64,000 bases of DNA from Suillus spraguei (GCA_016800925.1 JABCPU010000296.1:1-64000), one strand, 5' to 3'. Shown: positions 44,426 through 57,713, numbered from the stretch's first letter. Translations and numbers: made by a program. Notes: generated by a model not told the origin, from the letters alone.

Positions 44426-45219
44426 GATAATGGGCAGTAAAGTGATCGCTGCCATATTTTGAAAAGATCTTGTACAAGTTGGTATAGCCTTCGTCATCGG
44501 TCAAGGGTTCTCCGTAGCAATATCAATTTCGTTCTGCTTGGTAGGTATAAATATTTGCGAATTTTCAAAGATAATGCTCGTACCGAGAAGTGAGAAGTGA
44601 CGCAATATCTGGGAACCAAAGAAATCCAGATAAGTAACAAGAAATGGTAGACTCTATGGCTACAGAATGATCTTTGAGGTCATATCCTGGCTATTTTGGA
44701 AAGTTCAAGTATTGTTTGGAAACAAGCTGCAAGTACCGACTCGGCCGAGAGTACCTCAAGGGTGAGCATACCTCACCGTTCGATTGAAGAGGTCAACTAC
44801 GCAGGGGACGGTCCCTATTGTTCGTCAACACTCCAGAGAATTTCTTGTGGTTCGGGTTTGGGATCTAGGAAACACGTGCTTCAGAAACATATTCACAAAT
44901 AATCTGATTCTTGAACTACGAACCTGCATAAACCAGTTGGTCTTGTATACCTCATCCACCTGAATGCGTTCTCATTCAGTATATTCTCGCAATGGGTCTG
45001 CACGCAGAATAATTTCAACGATCGACTGCAGTAGGTATGAGAATGTAATGAGTAGATAATAGGACACGTCGTGCCTCCATTCTGAGTTGATGCACGTTGG
45101 ATCAGTACGTAGTTCCGTAGCAACATCAAAATGGGAAAAGAATGAACGCACAAAATTAGCATGTGTCCGAAGGCACGACCTGCCATGGAGTAAATATAAT
45201 GTTGCAATAACAATTTGCA
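44426..45219 (-). other. Intergenic; weak coding-like stretch on the minus strand
   Basis: At 45220-44972 a minus-strand frame reads NFVRSFFSHFDVATELRTDP, then YYLLITFSYLLQSIVEII with one hydrophobic segment. It could be the end of a membrane protein cut off by the repeats at 45220. It is unrecognised. Confidence 0.3.
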
Positions 45220-45790
45220 CAGCGGCTAAGACCAGTTAAGATGAACCTTCAAGGAAACCATCCATGAGCGAATGTCAAGGTGTTCTGATGGAAAAAAACA
45301 TTGCACCAATAGGTTTCGAACCTACACAGCCCAAGAGAAACAGATTTCGATTTTGTTGTGGCAACCACCAGGCCAAGACCAATTACAGTGAACTTCTAAA
45401 GAAATCACCCATGAGTCAATTTCAAGGTAGAAAAAACCTCCTCGTCGGCAAGTTTCGAACCTGCGTAGTCCAAGAGAAACAGATTTTGATTCTGTTGTGG
45501 AAACCAGCTGTCTAAGACCAGTTACGGTGAACTGCTGAAGAAATCATCCATGAGTGAATATCAAGGGGTGTCCCGATGGAAAAACCTCGTCATCAACCGA
45601 ACCTGCAGTCTAGGAGAAACAGATTTTGATTCTGTTGTAGCAACCACCTAGTTATGGACTATTATGGTCAACTTCTAAAGAAATCGTCCATGAATGAATG
45701 TTAAAGTGTATTCCGATAGAAAGAAAACTGTAGTTCAGCGTATTTCGGACCTGCGCAGTTCAAGGGAAACAGATTTTGAGCCAGCTCTAT
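45220..45790 (-). repeat. Tandem tRNA-like (SINE-like) repeats, four units
   Basis: Units start near 45254, 45401, 45540 and 45680 (GAAATCATCCATGAGTGA), with spacing 139-147 bp. Each contains, on the minus strand, AGAATCAAAATCTGT (a stem with a 7-nt loop centred on CAA) followed by CTGCGCAGGTTCGAAACC, a B-box/T-arm-like motif. This resembles a class II tRNA (Leu or Ser type), but no intact cloverleaf or acceptor stem is present. It is best read as tandem tRNA-derived SINE or pseudo-tRNA copies. Confidence 0.55.
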
Positions 45791-46290
45791 TTGTTCATAG
45801 ACTCGGATGACCTGTCACCCCCATGCCATATCCGTACCATTGTCAAGGGACTTTCCACATACCTCCCTCAAGCTCGCCAACTTGGCCCCAACACTTCCTT
45901 CGTTCTTCTTGCCAAGCAAAATGACAAAAACTCACGAACAGTAGAGGAATACAATACCATGTTCTGGGAACTCCTCAACGGTCTCGCCAAGCTTGATGAC
46001 AAACCCTGGCCTTCAACCGTACCCCGCGACACTGACACGGATAAATTAAATGGTGCTTCTGCACCAAGCCAGGCGCACGCGTTATGCGCCGGGCGCGACC
46101 ATGGTCTTCCAGCCAAAGTGAACTTTTGATATTCTCTTCAGCGCTGATGCAAAGCGCGCGGGTGCGATTGCAAAAGTTCGTGCCCTTCTCGCCAAGTATG
46201 ATCCCATTCCTATCAGCCCCGACCTGAAGCCCTACGGCGAGAAAGGAGTACAGGCAGTATTTCTTGATGGATGAAAACGTTCCAGCGCCT
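45791..46290 (+). pseudogene. YqcI/YcgG-family pseudogene (3' part)
   Basis: The remnant reads GLSTYLPQARQLGPNTSFVL, VEEYNTMFWELLNGLAKLDD and KPWPSTVPRDTDTD. After frameshifts come CTKPGARVMRRARPW, then DAKRAGAIAKVRALLAKYDP, IPISPDLKPYGEKGVQAVFL and PAPCPYN. The MFWELL...KPWP and SPDLxxYGxEG motifs belong to the YqcI/YcgG family (function poorly known; proteins usually about 250 residues). The 5' end is lost at the tRNA-like repeat array, and at least two frameshifts and stops are present. Confidence 0.72.
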
Positions 46291-46726
46291 TGCCCATATA
46301 ACAAACACAGTGATTCCGAGGTCATTGTCGCATAAAGGTGAGCTGGTGTCCCCCCTGGTCAAGTTGCGTCCAACTAACCCATCTCCGCAGCGAACTACAA
46401 CACCTCGCAAGAATAACAGGTGCTTCGCTGAATTTGAAATTGGGTATGTCGGGTTGTAAGCCAGGATGTAACATAAATACGAGATGCTGGACGCCTTCTT
46501 TCTTCATCAGAGCGCTACATCTTATTTGTTTGGTTTGCGTTTCTGACTTGTCCTATACAGTAAAAATCATTCGGTTACTTGCAGGACATTGGCTGATCCC
46601 TCGGATACATTCTTCGCTTTTTCTTTTCTCCTCAATCTCGCCTTTGTAGTCTTGGATAGTCGGCGTGTCTGTGGCGTCTGGTATCTGCAAGCGTGTCAGG
46701 TCGGACAACAATCTCATAAATACCAC
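46291..46726. other. Intergenic, no gene seen
   Basis: Nothing recognisable lies between the YqcI/YcgG remnant and the end of the Alba-like gene. Confidence 0.5.
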
Positions 46727-47282
46727 TCACGTCACGTCCTTCTTCTCATGCATTCCTGGAAGAGCCTTCCTGCACAGCGTGACTTTCATATAAGGCGCAA
46801 GCGTGAGCTTCGGGCTATCCCTCCGTCAGTCTGAACCCCATCTTCCATACACAAAACACGCACTGTTTTTTACCTTCCAAAGCTCTCGCTATAGTACTCG
46901 CTCGGTCTTCTCCATCTGCAGCGATCTCGCCACGCTGTTCCCATTGTAGTTCATTGTACTGATGCAACCCCGTCAGCTGTCCTGCCGAAACATCCAAAGT
47001 TTTCAGATATTCGCGCTTCAGGATCTCCACTACTGAAATCAACCGAGGGATCGTAGATTGTGCAACATCAGCTGGGGAAGTGTGCAGCGTCAATGGCTTG
47101 TCAAGATTTTCCTGAACCCATGTTCCTGTCAGATGAACGGTCAAGGGAAGAGCCACGACACCAACCTGGAAAAAGTCCAATCCGTGCTTGACCCAATATC
47201 GGATCTTACCCTGTCTCGTTATTCGTATCGAGTCCGATGGTGGGGCCGCGGGTTGCGAATCAGTCGTGACCGTCTCGTTCAT
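46727..47282 (-). CDS. Alba-like DNA/RNA-binding protein
   Basis: The protein begins MNETVTTDSQPAAPPS, then SIRITRQGKIRYWVKHGLDF FQ. An intron (GTTGGTG...CTGACAG) precedes ENLDKPLTLHTSPADVAQ, TIPRLISVVEILKREYLKTL and LTGLHQYNEL. After a GGTAAA donor, the last exon gives PKLTLAPYMKVTLCRKALPG and ends at TGA 46727-46729. The RxGKIRxxV ... L-HT ... VVEIxKRE pattern fits the Alba domain found in fungal RNase P/MRP-type proteins. The exact last splice does not close in frame as I read it. The neighbouring MFS gene is on the same strand, about 190 bp upstream of the start. Confidence 0.6.
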
Positions 47283-47474
47283 AACAACTGTATGCGTGAG
47301 AAAATTATACCGATTCAATAATTCGGAGTCTCTCTATCATATCAGCAGCCGAAATTGAATGTCGATCTTGTTTATTTCTACTTTATGTACAGTGCCAAAT
47401 TTGAAATTGTTTGAGCTAACGATCTGCTATCTCATCATAATCATAAAATCACATCTCAGGCAGAGAGAAAAAAG

Positions 47475-49548
47475 TTAACGATTCAGAGGGTTCCCTGCAC
47501 GCATACGCTCCCCAGCATAATATATCCAGACGGGAAATGGTATACCGATGACAATGGCAAGACCTGCAAGAAGAGAAGTTCCTCCACCATAACCGAGTGC
47601 TGCAAACATTTGTTGTCCAAAGAGAGGGAATGCAAAGCCAAGCAGTGAACGGAATGTCTGATGGTATATTCAGAGGGCGCTGACAAGATTTTGGGCAGGC
47701 ACAACTCACAGCAGCTGCTGCAGTTGCACTTGCAGCATAGGTAAATGTATCCACTAGGTATAGTTGAATAGGGAGGCTTGAGAGCGGTTAGCTTGTACAG
47801 TGATATGACGAGGGGCACCACCCACAAAGTTGTCATCATTCCGAACGAAAAGATAGCAGTACCGATGATAGGCATAATGAAGTGGATCTGGGCTTGCGCA
47901 GACCAGCCATACCAACTAAACGAAGGTTGGTGTTGGAGCAATGAAAATAAAGTGTACTTATATCTCACAATAGTCCCACCGGGGCGAATAACGAACCAAA
48001 TATCAGAGCGGGGATCCGCATCTCTGGCTTACCGATTCCTCCATTTTTTGCAACAAGCTACGTCATGATAATCAGCTAACGCAGCCGGAATAGAAGGTAG
48101 TCTTGACGTACGTGTAGGTATATCTTGTTAGAAAGTTTGGCGCCAAAGATAGCGGAGGATATAAATCCAACGCCGAATCCAATGTATGTCAGACCTACAA
48201 TTCCGGTACTGAAGTGGTATACTTCCGAAAAGAGGTCTGCAACATTTTGAATATCCATTTCTGTCTTACCGGACGAACGATCTCACCTGGGAACGTGGTA
48301 AACATCAAGTAGTAAATACCTGAAAAGTGATGTTAGTTTACAGTATAACTTGACGTAGGATGTTAAATATTTACCATACATCCTGAACAAATGACATCAG
48401 TCTGGTTAGCTGCGTGACATTGATTGAAACTTACAGAGCCATGTATAAGCTGAGGATGAAGCATATAAAACTTCGGGTCAAAATTATAACGGGTCGTTTG
48501 AGGTTCATCCATAAGTAAACCCATTTATTCATGTGGGGCGCGGTGAGGACAGGATGTCTTCGAGCTGCCTTTTCGAGATCTCTTGTTATTCTGTGACGAC
48601 GAAGCCTGATTACTGGTGCATAAGATTCTCTCAAAAAAGGGATGGCGAGTACTGCTGCGACACCACAGATCGCGGCGACAATATAGAAATCATATTGTAT
48701 GCCGACCGACTCTGTGATAAAGCCTCCCATGACGGGCCCAACAACAGGACCTGCGAGATGAATTTGAACTTATATCAAGGCAGCAGACCGTGAAACACAC
48801 CTATCAAAGGTCCGATATAATATAATGCCGTAGCGGGGGCACGGTCGGCTTCAGAGAAGAGGTCGGCAACAATGCCTCCGCCGCATGCAATTGGTGTACC
48901 CCCGACGAAGCCAGCTTTCCAGAGAGTAAGCGAACTTATAATAGCGGTAGTCACATAACGTACCCAGCAACCGAAAGACGAGGAAAGATACAGTGTTGGG
49001 TGACAAAGCACAGCCGAGGTTAAAGACGAGGAAGAAGAGGTTTGCTAAGTGGAGTACCTTGTAACTGATTTAGGCAGACGGTTCCATTAGTCATAAAGAA
49101 GAGGATAGCGCACCCACACACGACCGTATACTTCGGACAAGGGTGCGGTAAGTAAAGGACCGATGGCGAATGAGAGAAGGAAGATGCTGAGAGTCAACGC
49201 TGTGACTGTTGAATTGGTTATGTCATATTTTATGACTAGGTCTGGCAAACTAGGTGCCATAATAGAACTTGCTAATGGAGTCACAAAAGCGTAGAGCGCA
49301 AGCTGACGGGAAGCCAGAATTAGGCCTCGTGATTAGATATCCAACTCTAATGGAAAACTAACGATTGCAGTAGTTGTCCACTTGCTGGCCGGAGACCAAT
49401 TCCTGGGGTTGACTGGGTCGTGCTGCCATTCCGAGTCATCCTCTAACTGTTGAACATTGTCGTCTGTCGCGGAGGAGCCGCCGCCTATGTCTATATCATC
49501 TTGATTTGATTTATCAACGCATACCGTTCCTGGAGGAGAGGCAGACAT
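47475..49548 (-). CDS. MFS transporter (DHA1-like)
   Basis: The start ATG at 49548 gives an acidic cytoplasmic N-terminus (MSASPPGTVCVDKSNQDD) and then HDPVNPRNWSPASKWTTTAI, the usual fungal DHA1 entry. Exons then give PSLPDLVIKYDITNSTVTAL, GPLLTAPLSEVYGRVWVRYP (motif A-like), FRLLAG, ACGGGIVADLFSEADRAPAT (motif C region), PVMGGFITESVG, YDFYIVAAICGVAAVLAIPF, SYAPVIRLRR, YYLMFTTFPDLFSEVYHFST, YIGFGVGFISSAIFGAKLSN and, in the last exon, SFRSLLGFAFPLFGQQMFAA then IPFPVWIYYAGERMRAGNPL NR stop (TAA 47475-47477). Twelve hydrophobic segments can be counted, and introns are about 45-60 bp. The substrate is unknown; the subfamily often exports drugs or metabolites. Confidence 0.92.
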
Positions 49549-52500
49549 TAATATTAACCAACGGTTGTAGACAGAGAGAACTTAGATGAGGGGAAGATAA
49601 GATATATCTTAGGATAAACTGTTGATTAAATAGATAGAGGATAGTGGTACTACACTGACAGTATGATTATGATTGGATAGCAGACGCGATAGTCGGAAAG
49701 CTAAGACTGATCAAGCTAATCCAAAGCTAACCCCAGTTTGATTAGTTCAAGTTGCACGATTAGATCATAACGGCTGTCATCGTGAAAGTCGCTGTCAAGT
49801 ACCGAGTCTTCAAGTTGGGAGTAACTTGCTGCTATCATAACGCAGTTAGCTATTCAAGTCGCTATTGCAATGGTGTGCTCACCATCGTATTTACCATTCT
49901 CATCGACCATTTTCGCTCACCAACAGGTGCACTGTACTACTAGTATTCCCTGTGTAGACCTTTATATAGAACAAAGGAAAGTAGTAAGTACTAGTCAAGT
50001 TCGAAATTACGAACTAACGGCGCCCGGGTGCCGCCGGTGGCTTGAAACTCCGGAAAAGCTACGTTTATTACCATGATGCAGTCTCGGTGACTTAATTTCT
50101 TACTCTACTCAGGGACTGGGCAACACCCAGTCCGCCCTAAATTTCCAGAGAGATCCTTAAACGGGCGTGGTGAGGTCAGTGTTCTGAAACAATTTTTTTT
50201 TCTGTCGTATCATTTATATCGGGTTGGTCAGAACGTTCTAGCCTGTGTCACAAACGGAAGAACTACGTGCTTTCTACCTCGGGACTGTACCAGAATATAA
50301 TGACTAGACCAGTGGCAGCTTGCCGCGTACACGTGCAACTGTAACCCCTTCATCTCACACTGATACATTCCAAAATCTTGCATTTCTACTGTCTCCACCT
50401 TATCTCCACCCTGCTCAATACAAACCCAGAGCACTTGTTAGCATCCCAGCGTTGAACAGAGGCAACACTCATCGTGGAAGCGGCGCCCCACTTAACTTTA
50501 ATCATAGCTCTTTGGTAGACTTGGATTCGACGTGTGCTTGTCCACTCTTGCTTCTTTGTATGCCTTCGCAATAATATAGCTGTTCCAGTGTCTCGAACGT
50601 TGGTATCAAAACTCCGGGTGGACAAGGCCAGTTGACATCATCGGCCTTGTTTGAAAAGTCGTGAAGGGGGCTCCCAGGCATTCAATCACCTTTTTGCTCC
50701 ATGGCATAAATGCAGGTTTCACCTTCGTCGCATCAGAAGAATTTAAAAGGTTGTAGAACCTTCAGTGACCAGCAAGCGCTGTGTTGAATTAGACTCCGAT
50801 ATTGCTCATTGTGTAAGAACCGCTGTCTCGTCATCGGTACCCAAAGATATTACTAAAAGGAAAATGTTATGAGAATAGGACATGGTTCTCCTGTTAGTTA
50901 TATTAATAAAATCGGTACTGGTCAGCTACGACAATGCCCGATATCTTCGAGCCAAGTAGCTGGAAGTGTTTGGCTGCCCGAGCACTATTTAAAAAATCAG
51001 CTGTGATTGCATCCAAGTTTGGATGTAACTTACAGGTGATCGATATCCGTCACTGTTGAAATCAGATACTTTTGATTGCACCCAGGCTCCATTAATGACC
51101 TGGGTGTACTGCCTAATGTGATATCAATATCAATAACAGCGCAAGGAATTCAATGAAGCGATCGAGCGATCTTGCTGTGAGTGTGAACCGAGGTTGTTGT
51201 TCGCACTGGAGAATTTCCACGCTCAGATGTATGGAGTACACAGCGAGAGTGCTTACGAGTTCGATGGAAAATATTGCGAGATCACGATGAGTGAGGGAAT
51301 GCCCTCCTCAGCAAGTCGTGGTATCCAAAGTATATATCGGACATGCTTTTAAACTCAAGTGGGATAAAGCAAGTCTAAGGAGTGGCTCAGCGGGGGAGGC
51401 TAACAGAGTAGCACTCCTTACGCACCGCTTTCAATTGGATGTTGATATCTGGTCTGGCCCCACAGGGTGTTCATTAGAGAGCGGCTCATAATATTATCAT
51501 GATTATCAAACCCGTCGTAGCAGTACTGGGGAGATAGATCCGGCTTGGTGCGTGTGTCGTACTTGAACATCCGCGGTATTTGAAAAATCGATTCTTCGGC
51601 TAGACCTCCCCCTCCAGCGTTCTTTCCAAATTCCTAGTATCGTGACTCCCTTACATACACGACCCTGCCACGAGTTGAGGCGGGGTTATGCACTTGTGTG
51701 TAATTGTGAATTCATACTCTGACGGTTCAAATTCCCTAGCTAGGAATCAGCTCTCCGTTTAAGTCACGGGATGATCACACGACTACCCTGCTGACTCCGA
51801 CGAAGGTGTGTTCTCTAAATCCCATCAATGAACACTCCTTCATGGCCGTGTCTGTGTGGGGAAAATCGTTTTTTTTTTTTTTTCAAATTGACCTGCGGCA
51901 GTTTGACTATCACCCGGAGAACAGATTATTTGATTATCAAATGAACCTCCTCCGGTCGTCAGCCGCCAGTGTCCCTTCTATCACATTCTTCAACACCAAA
52001 ATTTCCGCAGTGCTGGAAGTAAAAAGCAGGTAGTTTTGCCGATGTTTTTCACTCTCACTTTAACATGGCGACACACTGAGATTGAAAGCGTTATACACCG
52101 TTTCCGATTTCGCACAATCTACATCCCTTCGTTTGCGCGCCATTTCGTTATTAAAGCTCGAAACTCGGGCGCGATTGGGCCCGCTGCCAGATGTCCGCCT
52201 ATCATGCCAAGCTGTCAGGAGATTTTTTTTGACACTCGGTGGCGAAGAGCTCACCATATTAATATGAAAAAGGGACTGGTGAGGAGATTCCATTCCCGTT
52301 ATCAGCGTATCTGCACTACTTACACATCATTATGAAAAAGTTTATAGCAGGCCTGGTGGGGCTGGCTTATCTTGAGATTGTGAACGATTCAAATTGGGCG
52401 ATGCATCGAGTCCTAAGTGAAACGACACCTGCCAACAAACGTTCAACGCTGAATATGCCATGCGACATTTAAATTTGAATGTCCGCTCGGGATGGACCGA

Positions 52501-53909
52501 TAACTGTATAGTTGACTCGAAACCACTGATCAACGACCACCTGTAGCGAATACTCACGATCAAGAAGAGAATCTATCCCCAAGATCCTTTCTTTGGAATA
52601 CAATTATGTGAGTGGATATCAGCTCGAAACTCGTTTTTTTTCGAACAGGCCTGCTTGGAAGGAATCTTGATGTTACTGCCGCGATCTGAGATCATCGACG
52701 CCTCTGACTTCGGTCAAAATGTACCAGTATATGGCTCACCTCCCAAAAGACTCCACACGACAATCACCCTGTAGCAGTTCTCCGCCGGCACGGTACCTTG
52801 TACTAACTCGGGCACGAGAGAGATTATTAACGACGACTTACTACCAATCAACGCTCTTCCTCGTCCACCTGTCTAACCTCGCTCGCTCGACGAAGAAAGT
52901 TACTTTCCATCAATCGCCAGCTTATCAGAAAAGAACATCCGGACAGTATCTTTTTCGTCTCGCTCGATAAGGAGTATTACTTTCCGCTTGCTATTGTCTT
53001 GCCGAAAATATCATGCGGACAGTATTTCTCTTTGTCTTTATCACCCGGTTTTCGTCATTAGCGCTCGCTCATACGTACCCACCGTTGAACAGGTTATTAG
53101 TGAATATCTATATTATTCTGTGACTCAGACAAAAGAACTGGGTTTTTAAATGCAACCCCTGAGTAAACATTTTCCCTTGAGAAATATTTGCCATGAGCTA
53201 CTTTCTTCTTATGTGTCATTGCTGACTTTTCATTTTCATGTCGTTGGGACGCCCTTGAACGTTTCTTGCATTTGTTATATTCATACCCCAAAGGCTTGAG
53301 AGACCTGCTTAAACCCATGCTTCGCTTAATCACATGTCAGGCCTTCAGGCCTCAGGAGTCGGAAGATTTGATGCTCAGCGCTACAAGAACGGCCGGTACA
53401 AAGGAATTGGTTGTTCATTATCGCACGCCTGACTTACGTGTACGTTTGTTGAATCACGAGTCTGGTCTTGGCTCAGTGAACCGCTGAGAGCATCGTGGGA
53501 TCTGCTCTCACATAGGTATTGTCTGAACGTTGAACCGGTAAAGCGTAAAGCCAATTAGATGGTTAATATCATTATCATCGGGGCCGTGCTGGGTCCGACT
53601 TTGTGAGTGAATGATAGTGCCAACAGTTAAATATTGGTGACTGGGAACTGGATAGTTAACGTTGACGCTGAGATCCGATGCCTAACCGCATGGTCCCACC
53701 GTAAGGATCACGAGGTATACGTACCTTCTGTACTTTGCTATAAATGAAGATGCCCTGAACATCTGTCGGTTTATGTAATGATTTGTAGAAGCGGTACACG
53801 TGTTCCTCGCAACAAAGCCAAGTCAATTTACGGGTTATGTATGCCACCTTTACGTTCCGAGTGTCCCGAGTATTAAAAGACATGAGTTCGGCGTTAAACG
53901 CGCACTTCA
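49549..53909. other. 4.3 kb without a recognisable gene
   Basis: This is the longest stretch in the window with neither gene nor identified repeat. Short frames exist, but none has domain motifs or convincing splicing. A poly-T run sits at about 51868-51885. It may hold unrecognised non-coding RNA, decayed sequence or regulatory DNA of the flanking genes. Confidence 0.5.
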
Positions 53910-56074
53910 ATGTTCCCCTTCAGAATTTTTCGCAGATCACTGCGAATCTATGTATTTTTCATCGTCTTTGTTTTTACTTTTGTAATATTCACCCTTGCGC
54001 CAACCGAATCAACTTCTGTTTACTTTCATCATCTAGTACACCGGTCTGCACCCGCACCAGATTTCAACCCATGGCTTCTAGACTCAAATTCACTCTACCC
54101 CGATCCACAATCTAAACGCCCCTCCCACACTTTCCGTCCAGATGGTCTACTTGAAGTTACTCCAGGTGGTAGACACCCCATCCTCGATCTCATCGAACAC
54201 GCAGAAAGGGAATGGAACGCAAAGCTCACACACGCCAGCAAAACACTACCCGAGGCGGTCCGTGAGTACCACCGTAGATACTCAAGAGCACCTCCACCAG
54301 GTTTCGATAAATGGTACGTTCTTGTCCTCCCTTCAATTCCTCGTCTAAAGCACAACAGGTGGGCCTACGTCAAAAAACACAACGTTCAGCTCCCAGATGA
54401 ATACGACCAGATCAACATCGATCTCGCCCCTTTCTGGGGCATAAACCCAACACGTCTCCAAGCCATCCAACTTGCTCACGAAGGCTACGAACACAGTTAC
54501 ACCCTCGTTAAATCCACCCCCTCAGGCCCTCTCCACATCGGAAATGAGACACTGCCTGCAGACGAACACACTCGCGAGAGTTTATTGGTAGCCGCAAACC
54601 AGCTGCTGGAGTTGATGGAGGACGTCCAAGACGAGTTGCCGTTGTTTAGAGCTGTCTTTAGCCCTCATGATAGCCCAAATGTGTTCATCACCCATGAGAT
54701 GAGGACAAGATTTGTTGAGGCTGGGAACAGAGGCGAACGTACGTCCTTCCCACTATGCCCATGCTTACCTTCTCACCCACTCAAACAGCAATCGACCCGC
54801 AGTTCCAAGACCCACCTCCATACGCTCGCGGCTGGATGCATGCCTGCCCCTGAACAGCATCGCACACAACCCACCCCCCTCCCCACCCCCACAGACCCCC
54901 ATACCAAAAACTTTCATCCATGACCACATCCTCTCCATGGACCCCTGCGCACACCCTTCTCACTTCGCCCAACACGGCCAGTTCCTGAGCCACGGGCCAG
55001 GACCAGTCGCACACCCCTTCCCAATCCCACAGTTCAGCTATTGTACCAGTCCATTGCATACTGATATCAGGGTGCCGATTATGTTGAGTTGGGTAGAGGA
55101 TGTCGATGGTGGTATGGAGGGGGAACTGGAGGAAGCGTGGATGAGGAAAGAGGACGAGAGGTTACTTTGGAGAGGGCTGAATACGGGAATTCATCATGGG
55201 AAGGAGAAGGCTTGGAAGGAAGCGCAGAGGGGGCGGTTAATGGATCTCGTTTCTTCTTCTATTTCTTCTCACCATGAGAAGCGCTCGAACGCGCGCCCAA
55301 AAACTGTGGATGTCCTCCTGACCGACCCTTTGTCTCCTGATGGCTTTAAAACACAGGCCTTGAAAAAATCCATTCTGAACGCTGCGATGATGGATATAGC
55401 GTTCGCTGGGAAACCGAGCCAATGTGAGCAGGATATTTGTAAGGAGTTGGAGGAAAGGTGGGAGTGGAGAAGAAGGATGGGCGCAAGGGAAGCAGGGAGA
55501 TATAAATATGTTCTTGATGTGAGTGGGCGATTTCCTTTTCCTTTGAGATTTCATTTGCGTGTGTTTTAATAATTCGTTAATCGGCAGGTGGATGGAAATG
55601 GCTGGTCAAGTCGGTTTAAGAGGCTTTTGACGAGTAATTCAGTTGTTTTCAAATCTACATTGTATCCTGAATGGTGTGTTTTCTTTTTCCCTTTTGTGAT
55701 CATTTCTCTCAATGTTTTCTTTGCCCTTCTTACCACCCCCAAAAGGTTCTCCCACCGCCTCGCTCCCTGGGTGCACTACATCCCCATCCAAATCGACTAC
55801 TCTGACCTCTACGACACGCTTCTTTTCTTCCGTGGCGATCCAAGTGGGCACGGTGCACATGAAGATCTTGCAAAGAAGATTGCGAGGAGGGCAAGGGAGT
55901 GGAGTTTAGGGTTTTGGAGAAAGGAAGATATGATTGCTTATTTGTATAGGTGAGCCATGCGCGATGGGCGGAACGACACACGCGATGCTGACTTGTTTTT
56001 ATTCCCTCAGGTTATTCCTCGAATATGCGAGAGTCATGGATGAGAATCGGGATACGCTTAATTTCGAGTTGTAG
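53910..56074 (+). CDS. Glycosyltransferase family 90 (CAP10-domain) protein
   Basis: There are six exons: 53910-54313, 54359-54738, 54789-55518, 55588-55673, 55746-55949 and 56011-56074. The N-terminal signal anchor (SLRIYVFFIVFVFTFVIF) indicates a type II Golgi membrane protein. Then come GRHPILDLIEHAEREWNAKL, PPPGFDKWWAYVKKHNVQLP, NIDLAPFWGINP and DPPPYARGWMHACP. The CAP10 core shows DVLLTDPLSP, KYVLDVDGNGWSSRFKRLL, SNSVVFKSTLYPEW, FSHRLAPWVHYIPIQIDYSD and YDTLLFF. The end is LFLEYARVMDENRDTLNFEL stop. The DGNGWSSRF and WVHYIP motifs are the CAP10/GT90 signature. Related fungal enzymes transfer xylose or glucose to glycans. All splices close in frame. Confidence 0.93.
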
Positions 56075-57253
56075 GATTTGTATTTAAATTTGGGTTAAAG
56101 TGAGATTCGCGTCCTTTTTTTTTACTTCCAGATAGGTTAACAGATCATTGCAGAGATGGAACGGATATACCTTTGCGCGTCTCAAATAACAAACACGACA
56201 TGTCACGCTACACACGCTTATACCTTGCATACCACGCATGTTGTCATGATCATGATTTCCTGCACGGCACACACGCTCCTTACTATACCAAGCTCGCGAT
56301 GACTCAATGGACCCGGTATCGGTCGACAATCTACTCTATTCTACGCGCCACATGTGCCCTCAGGCTACGCGTTTATTCATTGTACGCATATTTATACCTG
56401 TTTATTGGGACGTGCATGTTTCGGATACCAATTGTACATCTGATGATCAAGAACCGAATGTCTGGTTGTCTAGCTGGAACTTTCAACGAGTTTGAATTGG
56501 TAAGATGGGACGCACTGCGCGGATATCGACTGGGAACTTAGCGATTGGGGTAATGAGTGTGCTCGTGATCCATGACGCTCTGCTTACTCGGACATGGGCT
56601 GTCAGTGTAGCTCCCCTGGGAAACAGGCTCACTGCACTCATTCGTCTTGTGCCAGACGCATAGTTGACGTTAAGCATGCATCCTACTTGGACATGAGTTG
56701 TCAGTGTAGCTTCTTTGGGAACGGGCTCATACAATACCGACTCAGCATGTATCCATCCACTTCTAGTACTATCGTGGAGCCGAACGATTATGCCATCCAT
56801 TCTTAATTCCTGGGATGGTTAGTCCAGCAGGTTTTCAGGACATAAAAGTAGGCCTAGTACGCACACCACCCTAGAACCTCTCTGCCGGATCCCATACTAG
56901 TATCACTTCATACAACTGATGCGTTCCGTCTTGCTCGCCGTTGTAACGTTTGTAATCCGCGCGATGCCACCGATTGCTGTCCTGGCTTGAGTTGTCGCTT
57001 TATAACATGGTGAGCTATTAGTATCAGTACATAGTCTGCGTCGCATTAACCTATTGACCGGACCTTTGCGTCTTGTGATAGTTCAATCCCCTGAATCTTC
57101 ATGGAGATGCCGCTAGTCCCGGAGGAGATTTCGCACGTCGTGCTAGTGGGTGAGTCATGGTTCTGCTTAGTGCGAGTGTTGGCACCGTTATTAATGACAC
57201 ATGGTTTCTTGGCTGACTGCTAAGTGCTTAGAGGAAAGGATTACAGTTGATTT
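56075..57253. other. Intergenic, no gene seen
   Basis: A repeated phrase (GACATGGGCTGTCAGTGTAG and GACATGAGTTGTCAGTGTAG, near 56592 and 56692) forms a short 100-bp direct repeat. No gene is recognised. Confidence 0.5.
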
Positions 57254-57713
57254 AGTATATATGATAGAGAATCCTGACCTATAGTACATGCAATGGTATA
57301 AAATCAGGTACTGTATTGTGCGGGGTACACGGTGCTTATATCCTAAATTGTATGTACTCGGAATGCATTAGGCGAAATCAGTAGCGCTCAAGTACAGTAA
57401 CCGCTGTATGTAAACGTAGCGCGAGGCGGCTGCAGCACGAGCAACATGTAATCAGGCTTGCCATGGAATCAGTGATAATGAACATAAAACAAGCTACGCA
57501 CCAAATGGAGCTATGCGGACGCGGCAAGGACATGGAAGGACATCAGTACATGGAATGTGGTGCAGCGGTCGGTATGGTGTGCAGTAAGCATGGGATGCCG
57601 CCAGCAATGCTAAAGGAGTAAGACGGCCTTTGGACTGGTGGAGATTCCTATAGATGTGAGACGTGCACCAAAAGATAGGGTTTTAAGGCCAGCACCAATA
57701 TGTTCGTTACAGC
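57254..57713 (+). mobile_element. Family A LTR, 3' half
   Basis: Family A sequence enters at GAATCCTGACCTATAGTAC and ends ATATGTTCGTTACA. It joins directly to an oppositely oriented family A 5' half at 57714. No target duplication is identified. Confidence 0.85.

Noticed and set aside
45220..45790. Functional tRNA-Leu genes or a CRISPR-like array
   Set aside because: No complete cloverleaf or acceptor pairing. Units are degenerate 139-147 bp tandem copies rather than short repeats with unique spacers.
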